A stretch of 64,000 nt of DNA from Pseudomonadales bacterium (GTDB taxonomy: Bacteria > Pseudomonadota > Gammaproteobacteria > Pseudomonadales > Pseudohongiellaceae): assembly GCA_023268635.1 (NCBI GenBank), contig JALQUB010000002.1, forward strand, positions 1-64,000, read 5' to 3'. Numbering within the stretch: the first letter of the stretch is position 1; the number at the start of each line of letters is the position of its first letter. Shown piece by piece: positions 43,675 through 52,141 of this stretch. Both the position numbers and the translations under genes were made by a program. Below the pieces are notes generated by a model. It was not told where the DNA came from. It saw only the letters and a list, made by a program, of their open reading frames with translations, and did not search any database.

Positions 43675-44591
43675 GTCTCCGAAATCATCTCAGCACGTTC
43701 AAGGCCCGCGCGTTTCGCAGAATCCTGCCTTGCTCTTCGTTCTTCTCCCCGTTTTCTCAGGGCTTCCCTGTTGGAATCGTCCACTCGTGAATAGTTATCC
43801 CGCCAAGACTGATCGTCGCTCCATTGGAAAGGCGCGCGGGTTAGCCAGTGCTCAGGCGTCATGGTGTTAAATTGTTCGAGAGCCAGTGTGATGATTGCGC
43901 GCTGCATCTCTTTATCTGCTGGACGACCACAGGGATTGCCCAAAGGGAAGTCGACATGTAGATATCTGGGTGCGCTCGCATGAGAAACAACATCGAGTGC
44001 AGAGCCGATGATCAGAGTCGGGATGCCATGCTCTTCAAGGTATCGGGCTACCAGACTCACGGTCTGGTGACAGACAGGTCACAAGGGCACTAGAAGCGCA
44101 ATATCGACAGCGTCTTCTCTGCACCGGCGGAGAATTTCAGGGGCGTCTTTTTCCAGCGTTCTGCGCTTAGAATATTCTGTGGGCAGAGTGTAAAAACGCG
44201 GTGAAGTGGCGCCGATCCATCCTTCGGAGCAAGCGGCATTTAGTGCCTCCAGCGGAAGAAAAGAACCCACATCGTCAGTATGAGTCGCGCCCTTATCCCA
44301 AGACAATTCAGCGGTATACATTGAGGCAGGAATTGGGTCGCTTTTTAGTGCATAAACTTCTCGATTGCTGCGCCCTTGTTCGGTGTCTGGCATAGCGGTG
44401 GTGATCACCCCAAGCATGCAGCGTTCAAGAGGCCTGGGGAGGGGGGTAAATGGCCGCTGTTCATAGTGAGCCCATTGATAATCGTTCGTATAGCCTTGAG
44501 CTCTATAAAACTCGCGAGTCCTAGCCATATACCCGACATCGTATGCTTTTTGCTTGGTCATGCGATTTAATTCTCCTGCTGTGGGCTTCAT
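43671..44591 (-). CDS. putative selenoprotein, glycine/sarcosine/betaine reductase selenoprotein B (GrdB/PrdB-like) family, in-frame UGA at 44079-44081
   Basis: Reading the single in-frame TGA as selenocysteine gives one 306-residue protein. The first 170 residues start MKPTAGELNRMTKQKAYDVG and end IALLVPL; then Sec171-P-V-Cys174-HQTVSLVARYLEEHG. This UxxC redox motif followed by CHQT is what I recall from the GrdB/PrdB-like family (PF07355). Codons on both sides of the TGA stay in frame and look equally coding. A hairpin at the right place after the TGA has SECIS geometry. AGAGGCTGAG precedes the ATG. No selA, selB, selC or selD lies in the window, so Sec insertion depends on genes elsewhere. 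A point-mutated pseudogene is the main alternative. Confidence 0.82.
44046..44072 (-). promoter_or_regulatory. candidate bacterial SECIS hairpin
   Basis: In the mRNA a perfect 7-bp stem ACCAGAC/GUCUGGU closes a 5-base loop CGUGA. The loop starts 18 bases after the UGA (bacterial range about 16-37), and one of its first two bases is G, as bacterial SECIS rules require. A U-G and a G-C pair extend the stem beyond one mismatch. Confidence 0.75.
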
Positions 44592-44609
44592 CTCAGCCTC
44601 TTTGCATAT

Positions 44610-44624
44610 TCGATCATTGATCGA
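44610..44624. promoter_or_regulatory. palindrome upstream of the selenoprotein gene
   Basis: TCGATCA-T-TGATCGA, a perfect 7-1-7 dyad ending 19 bases before the ATG at 44591. It could be an operator; no regulator gene is adjacent. Confidence 0.4.
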
Positions 44625-44775
44625 GTGTAGCGAAACCTCTCGACCTTAACTAGTTGCCGTTGCCTCTAGCGAAAAGCGGGGGCTTTAAGGATGTTTTGGA
44701 ATAAACCTGACAATAGATGTGCATGAGAAGACCATGCTAATCTTGCTGAGTTAATTTGACGCAGGGGGTGCGGCA

Positions 44776-45852
44776 GTGCGGATAATCATGTTTTGTATAA
44801 TGGCAATGTTTGCGGGATATTCATTCGCGCAAGAGGACGCTAGACATTCGCAAGGGGGTATGAAGATGGACTCGCCGATCTCAGGGATTAGCTTCCGCAT
44901 GATTGAGACCAATGGCATTTCGATGCGCATTGCCGAATCAGGTGATTCTGGACCGCTTGTGTTATTAGTCCATGGCTGGCCGGAATCCTGGTATAGCTGG
45001 CGCCATCAACTTCTCGCGCTCGCCGATGCCGGTTACAGAGTAGTCGCGCCAGATATGCGTGGCTACGGCGGAACCGATGCCCCATCCGCTCCCGAAGACT
45101 ACAATGTCATCACAATCGCTGCAGATCTCGTTGGTGTGCTGGATGCGCTAGGAGAAGAGAAAGCGGTGTTAGTCGGTCACGATTGGGGTTCAATCGTGTC
45201 TTGGCAAACTGTCTTGCTTCATCCCGAGCGATTTACCGCGCTCGTCGCGATGAGTGTGCCCTACGCCGGTCGTCCGGAGCGTTCGCCCATGGTCGAATGG
45301 CGTGAAGCTTACGGTGATAATTTCTACTATATTCTCTATCACAATGAGCCAGGCGGAGTCGCCGAGGCTGAATATGATGCCAACCCGCGCGCTTTATTGA
45401 GTCGGCTCTATCTCTCGCCTGAAAGCGAGCGGGAGCCGCGCGAGATCACGAATCCTAAGGCAGCGGCGGGTGGTTGGATTGGCCGTCTTGGCGCCCCCAA
45501 GGGCCTGCCGGATTGGCTCAGCCAAAAAGATCTTGATTACTTCGTTGGCGAATTTGAGCGAGCTGGATTCAGGGGTGGTATTAATTACTACCGAAATTTC
45601 CACCGAAACTGGGAGCTGACTGAGAGCATCGGTCAGGAAAAAATTAAAATCCCTACGTTGTTTATTGCGGGTAGCGAGGACGTGGTGATCGGGCATGCGA
45701 CTCAGGAGCGCCTTCAAGGCGCGATGTCTCGCGTTGTTGAAGACTTGCGAGGGGTATCCCTTTTCCAGGGTATTGGACACTGGGTGCAGCAAGAGGCGCC
45801 CGATGCGACTAATGCCGCGTTACTCGAATTCCTCAGAGGCTTATCGAATTAA
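44776..45852 (+). CDS. exported alpha/beta hydrolase, epoxide-hydrolase-like
   Basis: 358 residues. A signal peptide (residues 1-18, ending GYSFA-QED) makes it periplasmic. The alpha/beta fold has the oxyanion motif HGWPESWYSWRHQ, the nucleophile Asp in GHDWGSIVSW, the acid Asp in AGSEDVVIG and the His in GIGHWVQQEAP. An Asp nucleophile (not Ser) is the mark of epoxide hydrolases and haloalkane dehalogenases; the HGxP motif favours epoxide hydrolase. The start is GTG at 44776 behind AGGGGG. Followed after 49 AT-rich bases by the PQQ dehydrogenase, possibly one operon. Confidence 0.87.
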   Translation: MRIIMFCIMAMFAGYSFAQEDARHSQGGMKMDSPISGISFRMIETNGISMRIAESGDSGPLVLLVHGWPESWYSWRHQLLALADAGYRVVAPDMRGYGGTDAPSAPEDYNVITIAADLVGVLDALGEEKAVLVGHDWGSIVSWQTVLLHPERFTALVAMSVPYAGRPERSPMVEWREAYGDNFYYILYHNEPGGVAEAEYDANPRALLSRLYLSPESEREPREITNPKAAAGGWIGRLGAPKGLPDWLSQKDLDYFVGEFERAGFRGGINYYRNFHRNWELTESIGQEKIKIPTLFIAGSEDVVIGHATQERLQGAMSRVVEDLRGVSLFQGIGHWVQQEAPDATNAALLEFLRGLSN

Positions 45853-45901
45853 GAAATAGAAAATAATTAAAAAAGAATAAACAAAAAATAGAAGAGGATT
45901 T

Positions 45902-47908
45902 ATGAAAAATTCCACAATTAGTATTTTCTTTTTAGGTCTATCCCTCATGGTGCCCGTATTTGCTGCCGATTTTTCGGCATCGGGAACATTTACTGAAGAG
46001 CAGTTTGAACGAGGGCAGGTCCTCTATGACCGCGAATGCGCGAGTTGTCATGGGGGCGATCTGGAAGGAGGTGTCGCGCCTACAATCTCGGGTGTGACGT
46101 TCAGGAAATCCTATTCATTGCAGGGCTCGAATGTCGGTCGATTGTATAATCGCATCCGCACGACTATGCCTCCTCGCCAATTAGATGTGCTCACGGATGA
46201 GGAATACATCGAGGTCATGGCCTATGTATTGGGTCGCAACAATGTGCTGCCCGGCACGGAGGCACTCACCGATAACTATGAGGCTTTGGCGCGGATCCCA
46301 TTCTCTCGTACCGACGAGGGTCTAGATAGCGCGGCAACGTTTATTGCCGGTGATTTCGGTACGAAACCTAAAGGGGATGGCCCTAGCTTCGCCGATCTCA
46401 AAGCATCGGGTACTAATTTCTCGGATTGGCTATACCATAATCAAAATTACAAAGGCACACGTTACAGTGCGCTCGATCAGATTAACGTCTCTAATGCGAG
46501 TGAACTGCAGCAGGTCTGTGCCTACCAACTCGAAACTTTTGCAACGATGCAGACCGGGCCCATTGTTTATGAGGGCACGATGTATATCACTAACTCTACA
46601 CGCACCGCAGCGATCAATGCCGCGACATGCCAACGTGTCTGGGAGTATGAGTGGGAAGCGAAAGATCGCACCGTCTGGGGCAATAGTCGCGGTGTGGCAA
46701 TTAAAGACGGCTATGTAGTGCGTGGAACCAACGATGGCTATCTGATCGCGTTGGATGCAGCCGATGGCAAACTCTTGTGGGCGCGCCAAGTTGCCGATCC
46801 TTGGTTAGGTGAAACCTTCACGATGCCACCTATGATTTTCGAAGACACGGTGCTAATTGGCCCTGCGGGTAGTGAGAATGCTATTTCTGGTTGGTTGGGA
46901 GCATTCTCTTTATTCGACGGTGAAGAGAAGTGGCGCTTTCATACGGTTCCGGAGGCTGCCGCGGGCGGCGGGCCCAGCTGGGGAAATCCTGAGGACATCG
47001 TCTTAGGTGGAGGGGCCATTTGGACTCCATTGAGCATGGATCTCGAAAAAGGCGAGCTCTATGCGGCGGTGACGAATCCTGCGCCGGATTTGCCTGCCTA
47101 TCTTCGCCCTGGGGACAATCTTTATACAAACAACATCATCGCATTGGATCCCCGTAGCGGTGAATTGCTATGGCATAAGTCCATAGTGCCCAATGACGAT
47201 CACGACTGGGATCTGACGCAAGTAAGCCCGGTGTTAAAAGCGGGTGAAGACAGTGTATCGCATGATTTAGTCGCCACAGTTGGCAAAGACGGCATCCTGC
47301 GAACACTCGACAAGAATACCCGTGAAGCACTCTACGAGACGCCCGTTACAACAATATTGAACACTGAAGTGCCTATCACTCAAGAAGGTGCATTCGTCTG
47401 TCCTGGTGTCTACGGAGGCGTGCTGTGGAGTGGTCCGGCCTACCATCCCGGGGAAAAGCTCTTGGTAACGCCATCGATTGATTACTGCGCTCGATTCGTG
47501 GCTGATGAGAAAGTGGAACATCTGCCCGGGCAGCTCTATATGGGTGGAGGTGTCGTGCCCGATAGCGAGCAGAGTGGCTGGTTAACGGCGATAGAAGTAG
47601 AAACCGGTGAAGTGCGCTGGCGCTACCATTCTCCTGCACCAATGGTGGCTGCCGTGACGACCACGGCGGGTGGTTTGGTGATAAGTGGAGAACTCACCGG
47701 CAACCTGCTGCTCTTTAATGCCGAGAACGGTGAGATGCTCAACCGCATCTATACGGGGGCGCCTATAGGAGGCGGGATCATCACTTACGAGGTCGATGGT
47801 CGGCAGTACGTTGCGACCAATTCAGGTAACGCGATGATGACGTTCCGAACGGGTCACGAAACGCCTCGCAGTGGCAGCGTGATCATTTACGCACTGCCCA
47901 AGGAATAA
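45902..47908 (+). CDS. PQQ-dependent dehydrogenase with N-terminal cytochrome c domain
   Basis: 668 residues, exported (signal peptide ending VFAADF, about residue 22). Residues about 32-115 form a cytochrome c domain with the haem motif C46-A-S-C49-H50. The rest is an eight-bladed quinoprotein propeller, with repeated blade motifs such as ALDAADGKLLWAR, ALDPRSGELLWHK and AIEVETGEVRWRY. NDDHDWDLTQ carries the likely catalytic Asp. The haem domain is N-terminal, opposite to type II quinohaemoprotein alcohol dehydrogenases, and no adjacent Cys-Cys is seen. Substrate unknown, probably an alcohol or aldose. No pqq biosynthesis genes are in the window. Confidence 0.88.
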   Translation: MKNSTISIFFLGLSLMVPVFAADFSASGTFTEEQFERGQVLYDRECASCHGGDLEGGVAPTISGVTFRKSYSLQGSNVGRLYNRIRTTMPPRQLDVLTDEEYIEVMAYVLGRNNVLPGTEALTDNYEALARIPFSRTDEGLDSAATFIAGDFGTKPKGDGPSFADLKASGTNFSDWLYHNQNYKGTRYSALDQINVSNASELQQVCAYQLETFATMQTGPIVYEGTMYITNSTRTAAINAATCQRVWEYEWEAKDRTVWGNSRGVAIKDGYVVRGTNDGYLIALDAADGKLLWARQVADPWLGETFTMPPMIFEDTVLIGPAGSENAISGWLGAFSLFDGEEKWRFHTVPEAAAGGGPSWGNPEDIVLGGGAIWTPLSMDLEKGELYAAVTNPAPDLPAYLRPGDNLYTNNIIALDPRSGELLWHKSIVPNDDHDWDLTQVSPVLKAGEDSVSHDLVATVGKDGILRTLDKNTREALYETPVTTILNTEVPITQEGAFVCPGVYGGVLWSGPAYHPGEKLLVTPSIDYCARFVADEKVEHLPGQLYMGGGVVPDSEQSGWLTAIEVETGEVRWRYHSPAPMVAAVTTTAGGLVISGELTGNLLLFNAENGEMLNRIYTGAPIGGGIITYEVDGRQYVATNSGNAMMTFRTGHETPRSGSVIIYALPKE

Positions 47909-47933
47909 CGAGCCCGTTTATTGGCCCGTTTGA

Positions 47934-49118
47934 TTAGATGATACGCGCTTCGTGTAACTGCGCGATCTCTTCCTTCGAGTAGCCGATCTCCTCCATGAGT
48001 TGGTCGGTGTGCTCACCGAGGGTTGGGGCTCGGTGACGAATCTCTCCAGGTGTCTCGGAGAGCTCTACTGGCGTTCGCATTAGCGGGGCGGCCTTCGCGA
48101 GTCCTGGATAATCCACTGCCTGAAAGAGCCCTTTGGCGGCGATATGGGGGTCCTCTAATACTTGTTGCGGCGAAAGCACTGGGCCGGCGGGTAAACGCGC
48201 TTCTTCCATTTCTGCTAAGGCTTCTGCAGCAGTGCGTTCGGCGCACCATTTTGCCATCCGCTCGCTGACTAGGACGCTGTTGTCGCCGCGGCTGATGTCG
48301 GTTTTAAAGCGTTCATCTTCAAGCCAGTGGGTTTCTCCCATCAACGCAGTCCAGCGTTCGAAGAGAGGACCGCCGACGGATTGCACCAACACCCAGCCAT
48401 CTTTGCATTTGAAAGTGTCTGACGGCGCCGACGTCTGGCTTCGGTTGAGGCTTGCCACTCGGTTCTTCTGCAGTGCAGATTGTTCGATGATCGTTCCATT
48501 CATGGTGGTGAGCGCCGTATTGAATAAAGAGCCTTCGACGATTTGTCCGCGCCCAGTTTTTTGTCGCTCATAGAGAGCGGCCATGGTCCCGAATGCCGCG
48601 AAGCTCGCCGTGCCAAAGTCTACGAAAGGAGGCCAAGCCTTGACGGGCTGATCGGGTGTGCCGGAGAGGTACATCGCGCCCGACATGGCTTGACCGAGGC
48701 CGTCGAATCCTACGCGATTACTATAAGGTCCGCCGCGGCCGAAGGCAGAGATCATTGTCAGGATAATGTCTGGCTTGATCGCTTTCAGACTCTCGTAGTC
48801 GAGTCCCATCGCTTTCAATGTGTCGGGGGGGAGATTGGCAATGACGACGTCCGAGGTGGCGACAAGTTTTTTTACGATCTCGCGACCTTCCGGCTTCATA
48901 GGGTTGAGAGTCATCCCGAGTTTATTGCGTGCTAGTTGCATGAACGTGCCGCCGTCCTCGGTCTCGCTGATCGGTGAGAGAAAGCGATCCTCACTGCCGT
49001 CGACTTTTTCTATGCGAATAACTTCTGCACCCATATCGGCGAGGAGAGTGCCGCAAAACGGTCCTGCGATGTAGCGACCGAAGTCGAGGACGCGAATACC
49101 TTGGAGAACTTGTGTCAT
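47934..49118 (-). CDS. class III CoA-transferase (CaiB/BaiF family)
   Basis: 394 residues. The N-terminus MTQVLQGIRVLDFGRYIAGPFCGTLLADMGAEVIRIE is diagnostic; the catalytic Asp is in VGFDGLGQAMSG (about residue 155). Members move CoA between carboxylic acids such as carnitine, formate/oxalate, succinate/itaconate or mesaconate (intramolecular). Together with MaoC hydratases, a CitE-like lyase and an acyl-CoA dehydrogenase 6-10 kb away it could activate itaconate or a C5 acid. It is not in an operon with them, and lies between the convergent PQQ gene and the divergent methyltransferase. Confidence 0.88.
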   Translation of the reverse strand: MTQVLQGIRVLDFGRYIAGPFCGTLLADMGAEVIRIEKVDGSEDRFLSPISETEDGGTFMQLARNKLGMTLNPMKPEGREIVKKLVATSDVVIANLPPDTLKAMGLDYESLKAIKPDIILTMISAFGRGGPYSNRVGFDGLGQAMSGAMYLSGTPDQPVKAWPPFVDFGTASFAAFGTMAALYERQKTGRGQIVEGSLFNTALTTMNGTIIEQSALQKNRVASLNRSQTSAPSDTFKCKDGWVLVQSVGGPLFERWTALMGETHWLEDERFKTDISRGDNSVLVSERMAKWCAERTAAEALAEMEEARLPAGPVLSPQQVLEDPHIAAKGLFQAVDYPGLAKAAPLMRTPVELSETPGEIRHRAPTLGEHTDQLMEEIGYSKEEIAQLHEARII

Positions 49119-49261
49119 GGATTGCTAACCTATACGGTGGATTTTCTTGACGCAGTCTAGCATAGGCTGAAAAAGGGATGTCATAGCCGCCAAATGAGCG
49201 CTGTAGTACATTCTAAACTCTGTTATATCCATTCTTAGCGATGTGGACTTAGGGGAATATT

Positions 49262-50008
49262 ATGGGATCAGCACCATCGAGAAGTGTAGCGACTGTGATT
49301 GTTCATGGCATTCTGATTACGCTGGCATGCCTATTACTTGTTGAGTCTGCAATTGCAGCCGAGCATCCTGGTTATATCGAAGACCCTGCGCGGCGCTCCA
49401 CAGGAATTGGTAAGTTCTATCTGGGTCGCGAAATTTCGTTCGTCATGGGACATCAGGCGGCGGAATGGCTTAATCGTCCTGGACGCATCCAAGAGGAGCG
49501 ACCGGATGAGGTAGTCTCAAATATGGGCTTGGCCGCCGACCATGTTGTCGCCGATATTGGTGCTGGTTCGGGGTATTTCTCTTTTCGAATCGCTAAGTTG
49601 GTCCCGCAGGGAAAGGTGTTGGCGGTAGATATTCAACAAGAGATGCTCGATATCATCGAGCGACGCAAAGCAGAAGAAAAAGTGTCGAACGTAGAGGGAG
49701 TGAAGGGCGAGATCGATGACCCAAACCTTCCAGTAAACTCTATCGATGCTGCGATCATGGTCGACGCCTACCACGAATTTTCGCATCCATTCGAAATGAT
49801 CGAAGGCATTTACGACGCACTAAGGCCGGGTGGCAGGATATTTCTGTTGGAATATCGAGGCGAAGATGACTCGGTGCCTATACGCCCTCTGCACAAGATG
49901 ACCGAAGTTCAAGTCGTTAAAGAGATGAGCGTATTCGGCCTCGAGTGGACTGATACGCTCGATTTCTTACCCTGGCAACACATGATGATTTTCACTAAGC
50001 CAGATTGA
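49262..50008 (+). CDS. exported class I SAM-dependent methyltransferase-like protein
   Basis: 248 residues. The N-terminus has a signal sequence (about residues 10-32, ending SAIAAE), which is unusual for a SAM enzyme. Residues about 90-200 form a Rossmann methyltransferase core: motif I is VADIGAGSGYFSFRIA, the acidic residue of motif II is in VLAVDIQQEML, and motif IV/post-motif contains VDAYHEF and LRPGGRIFLLEYRGED. SAM is not thought to be available in the periplasm, so either the hydrophobic N-terminus anchors it with the core inside the cytoplasm or it has another role. Tail-to-tail with the TonB receptor gene. Confidence 0.82.
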   Translation: MGSAPSRSVATVIVHGILITLACLLLVESAIAAEHPGYIEDPARRSTGIGKFYLGREISFVMGHQAAEWLNRPGRIQEERPDEVVSNMGLAADHVVADIGAGSGYFSFRIAKLVPQGKVLAVDIQQEMLDIIERRKAEEKVSNVEGVKGEIDDPNLPVNSIDAAIMVDAYHEFSHPFEMIEGIYDALRPGGRIFLLEYRGEDDSVPIRPLHKMTEVQVVKEMSVFGLEWTDTLDFLPWQHMMIFTKPD

Positions 50009-50017
50009 TTTTAAGAA

Positions 50018-52141
50018 TCAGAATGTCTGGCGAATTTTCAATGAGTACTTAGGGCCAGGCTGTCGACAAGAGTTTTCGACTTCTTCGACGACACCATCGA
50101 TAGTGGCACCGATGAAGCGAGTGCGCTCACGGCACCAGCCTCGGTCGCTCGCATTCATCATGTCGAATCTGAAAGTGACACCGCCGAACGCTCGTTTCTC
50201 AACGAAGAGGTTGAGAGCGTATTCGGGGAGCTCGCGTTCGATATCGAAGATGTCGATGCGAGAATAGTTGCTGCCTTCGAGTGCCTGAGTCGCGTAATTG
50301 AAACCGTAGCTGAGATCGAAGCGATTCACGTCGTGACGGAAATCGGAGCGGGCATTCCATCTCCTGTTGCGATCCAAGCGGCGTTCAATATGTAGGAAAG
50401 GATCCATCACCTTCGAATCGGCAATGTTCAGGTGTACCGAGAACAATGCGTTGGGTACCCCGAGATAGGCTAGCTGTGTGCTTGCATCGAGATTCAGGCC
50501 ATAGCGTGTCGCATCGCCGATATTTCCGCGAGCAGATTGCAGATCATCGGGGGAGGGTGAAACGTCTATGCGGTCGATGACATCGGTGATGTCGCGGTAA
50601 TACACCTCAGAATTGAGTACGCCGATATTATTCGGAAGGCGATATTCCAAATTCACATTGTAATTCCAATTCTGCTCCTGGCGAATATTTGGATTGCCGA
50701 GGATAGTGTCCTGATCGTCGTCAGAGTTATCTGTGGTCGCGCTAAAATCGGAAAAACTGAGCTGTGAGACCGATTTTTCGATCGTGGCGCGAAGTTGTAA
50801 TGTTTCGGTCAAGTTGTAGCGATAGTCGACCTTGGGTTTGAAGAAGCCGAAGTCGCGCGATTTTCCGATGTCTCCACTCTGTGTGATGGTTGAATCTTCA
50901 TAGACGAGCGAAGTTTCTAGCGACATTTTGTCGTTGAGCTGCCAGTTGTGAATTGCGAAGTATTCGTTGCGCATTTCTTCGACAGTAGAGACTGCGTTGT
51001 CGACCGCCACTGGATAGAGTCCACCATGAATCGAAGAAGTCGCACCTTCGCCGTTATCATTGCCGAGCCTCAATTCAGAATCGCGGATGGTTTGAGCGCG
51101 TTCCACGCCTGCTTCAATTGCCTGTGCGGAGCCGAGGCTGAATGTGTACGATGAACGCGCTATACGCTCGCGGTCGCGTGAGCCCGTGAAAAGGAAGAGA
51201 TCTTTATATTCTTCCGAGCCATCTACCTGATAACGCTCGCGTGTGTAAGCGGCGTCACGATCGTTAACAATAAACAAGAATCGCAACTTAGAACGATTGG
51301 CGAAGGAGTATTCATAATCGCCACCGATTTCCCAGTTGTCTCGATCCCAATGGTTACCCTCACGTTCCGTAGCGATGGTCGGCGTAGGCTCGGTGAGATC
51401 TGTAATGCCACGTGAGAGATCATTCGGGGCGGATATCGTGCCATAGAGACCATTGAGTTGGACTAGCGAATTCTCGAACTGATAGCCGAGGTTGAAGCTG
51501 GTTTCGTAGTCGGTTTGGTCGCGCGTATTGTCCTGGAAGCGGAGTTCAGTAGGATTACCTTCCGAATCCACGCTGGATTCACGCGTCACTTCGTAGTTGT
51601 ATTTCGGATCCCCTTGGATATGGAAGAGGTAATTAAGATTGCCGGATTGGCCCGAGTAGGAAAGCTTCGCGCCCGGTGCAATCTTGCCGTCCTGTACTCT
51701 GTCGGCGTTGATCTCAGTCGCTATGCTGGATCGGGACTGTGCTTCGCGGAGCACCACGTTGACCACTTGGCCACCACCACGGACGTCAATCTCTTCAGAT
51801 GTTCCTCGAATAATTTCGATATAGTCGACGTCGGCAGCGCTGATGCGGCTCAGCTGATTGCGGCCCTCATTACTTTTGCCCGTAATTCGCTGACCATTGA
51901 TAAGAATTTCACCTGCGCCGCCGCCAAGGCCGCGACCACCGCCACCGCGTTGGTTAAGTGCTAAGCCTATGCCGGGAATTCGGCTGATCATGTCGTTGGC
52001 CGAGACCGGGGAGAACTCCGAAAAATAATCAGCCTCATAGACAACGCTGAGGTCGGTGTGTTGCTCCTCTTGGGCAGTGGCGAGTGCCGGAAGGCTGATT
52101 ATTGCGAGTAGACCTAGTGAAATGGCTGTTGGCCGCTTCAT
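50018..52141 (-). CDS. TonB-dependent outer-membrane receptor
   Basis: 707 residues with a signal peptide (ending ALATAQEE, about residue 25) and an N-terminal plug domain (about residues 40-140; NDMISRIPGIGLAL, GEILINGQRITGK and VDYIEIIRGTSEEIDVRGGGQVVNV). A 22-strand barrel-like C-terminal region follows, ending YSLKIRQTF with the terminal Phe of outer-membrane proteins. The plug contains a Gly-rich loop RGGGGRGLGGGAG. Ligand unknown: no siderophore, vitamin or sugar genes lie nearby. The barrel resembles the CirA/vibriobactin-type group only broadly. GGAGATATACA precedes the ATG. Confidence 0.87.
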   Translation of the reverse strand: MKRPTAISLGLLAIISLPALATAQEEQHTDLSVVYEADYFSEFSPVSANDMISRIPGIGLALNQRGGGGRGLGGGAGEILINGQRITGKSNEGRNQLSRISAADVDYIEIIRGTSEEIDVRGGGQVVNVVLREAQSRSSIATEINADRVQDGKIAPGAKLSYSGQSGNLNYLFHIQGDPKYNYEVTRESSVDSEGNPTELRFQDNTRDQTDYETSFNLGYQFENSLVQLNGLYGTISAPNDLSRGITDLTEPTPTIATEREGNHWDRDNWEIGGDYEYSFANRSKLRFLFIVNDRDAAYTRERYQVDGSEEYKDLFLFTGSRDRERIARSSYTFSLGSAQAIEAGVERAQTIRDSELRLGNDNGEGATSSIHGGLYPVAVDNAVSTVEEMRNEYFAIHNWQLNDKMSLETSLVYEDSTITQSGDIGKSRDFGFFKPKVDYRYNLTETLQLRATIEKSVSQLSFSDFSATTDNSDDDQDTILGNPNIRQEQNWNYNVNLEYRLPNNIGVLNSEVYYRDITDVIDRIDVSPSPDDLQSARGNIGDATRYGLNLDASTQLAYLGVPNALFSVHLNIADSKVMDPFLHIERRLDRNRRWNARSDFRHDVNRFDLSYGFNYATQALEGSNYSRIDIFDIERELPEYALNLFVEKRAFGGVTFRFDMMNASDRGWCRERTRFIGATIDGVVEEVENSCRQPGPKYSLKIRQTF

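Noticed and set aside
43671..44060. A separate short gene starting with GTG at 44060 downstream of the TGA
   Set aside because: It is in register with the upstream frame, its start lies inside the SECIS-like stem and it has no ribosome site; the single selenoprotein reading explains it better.
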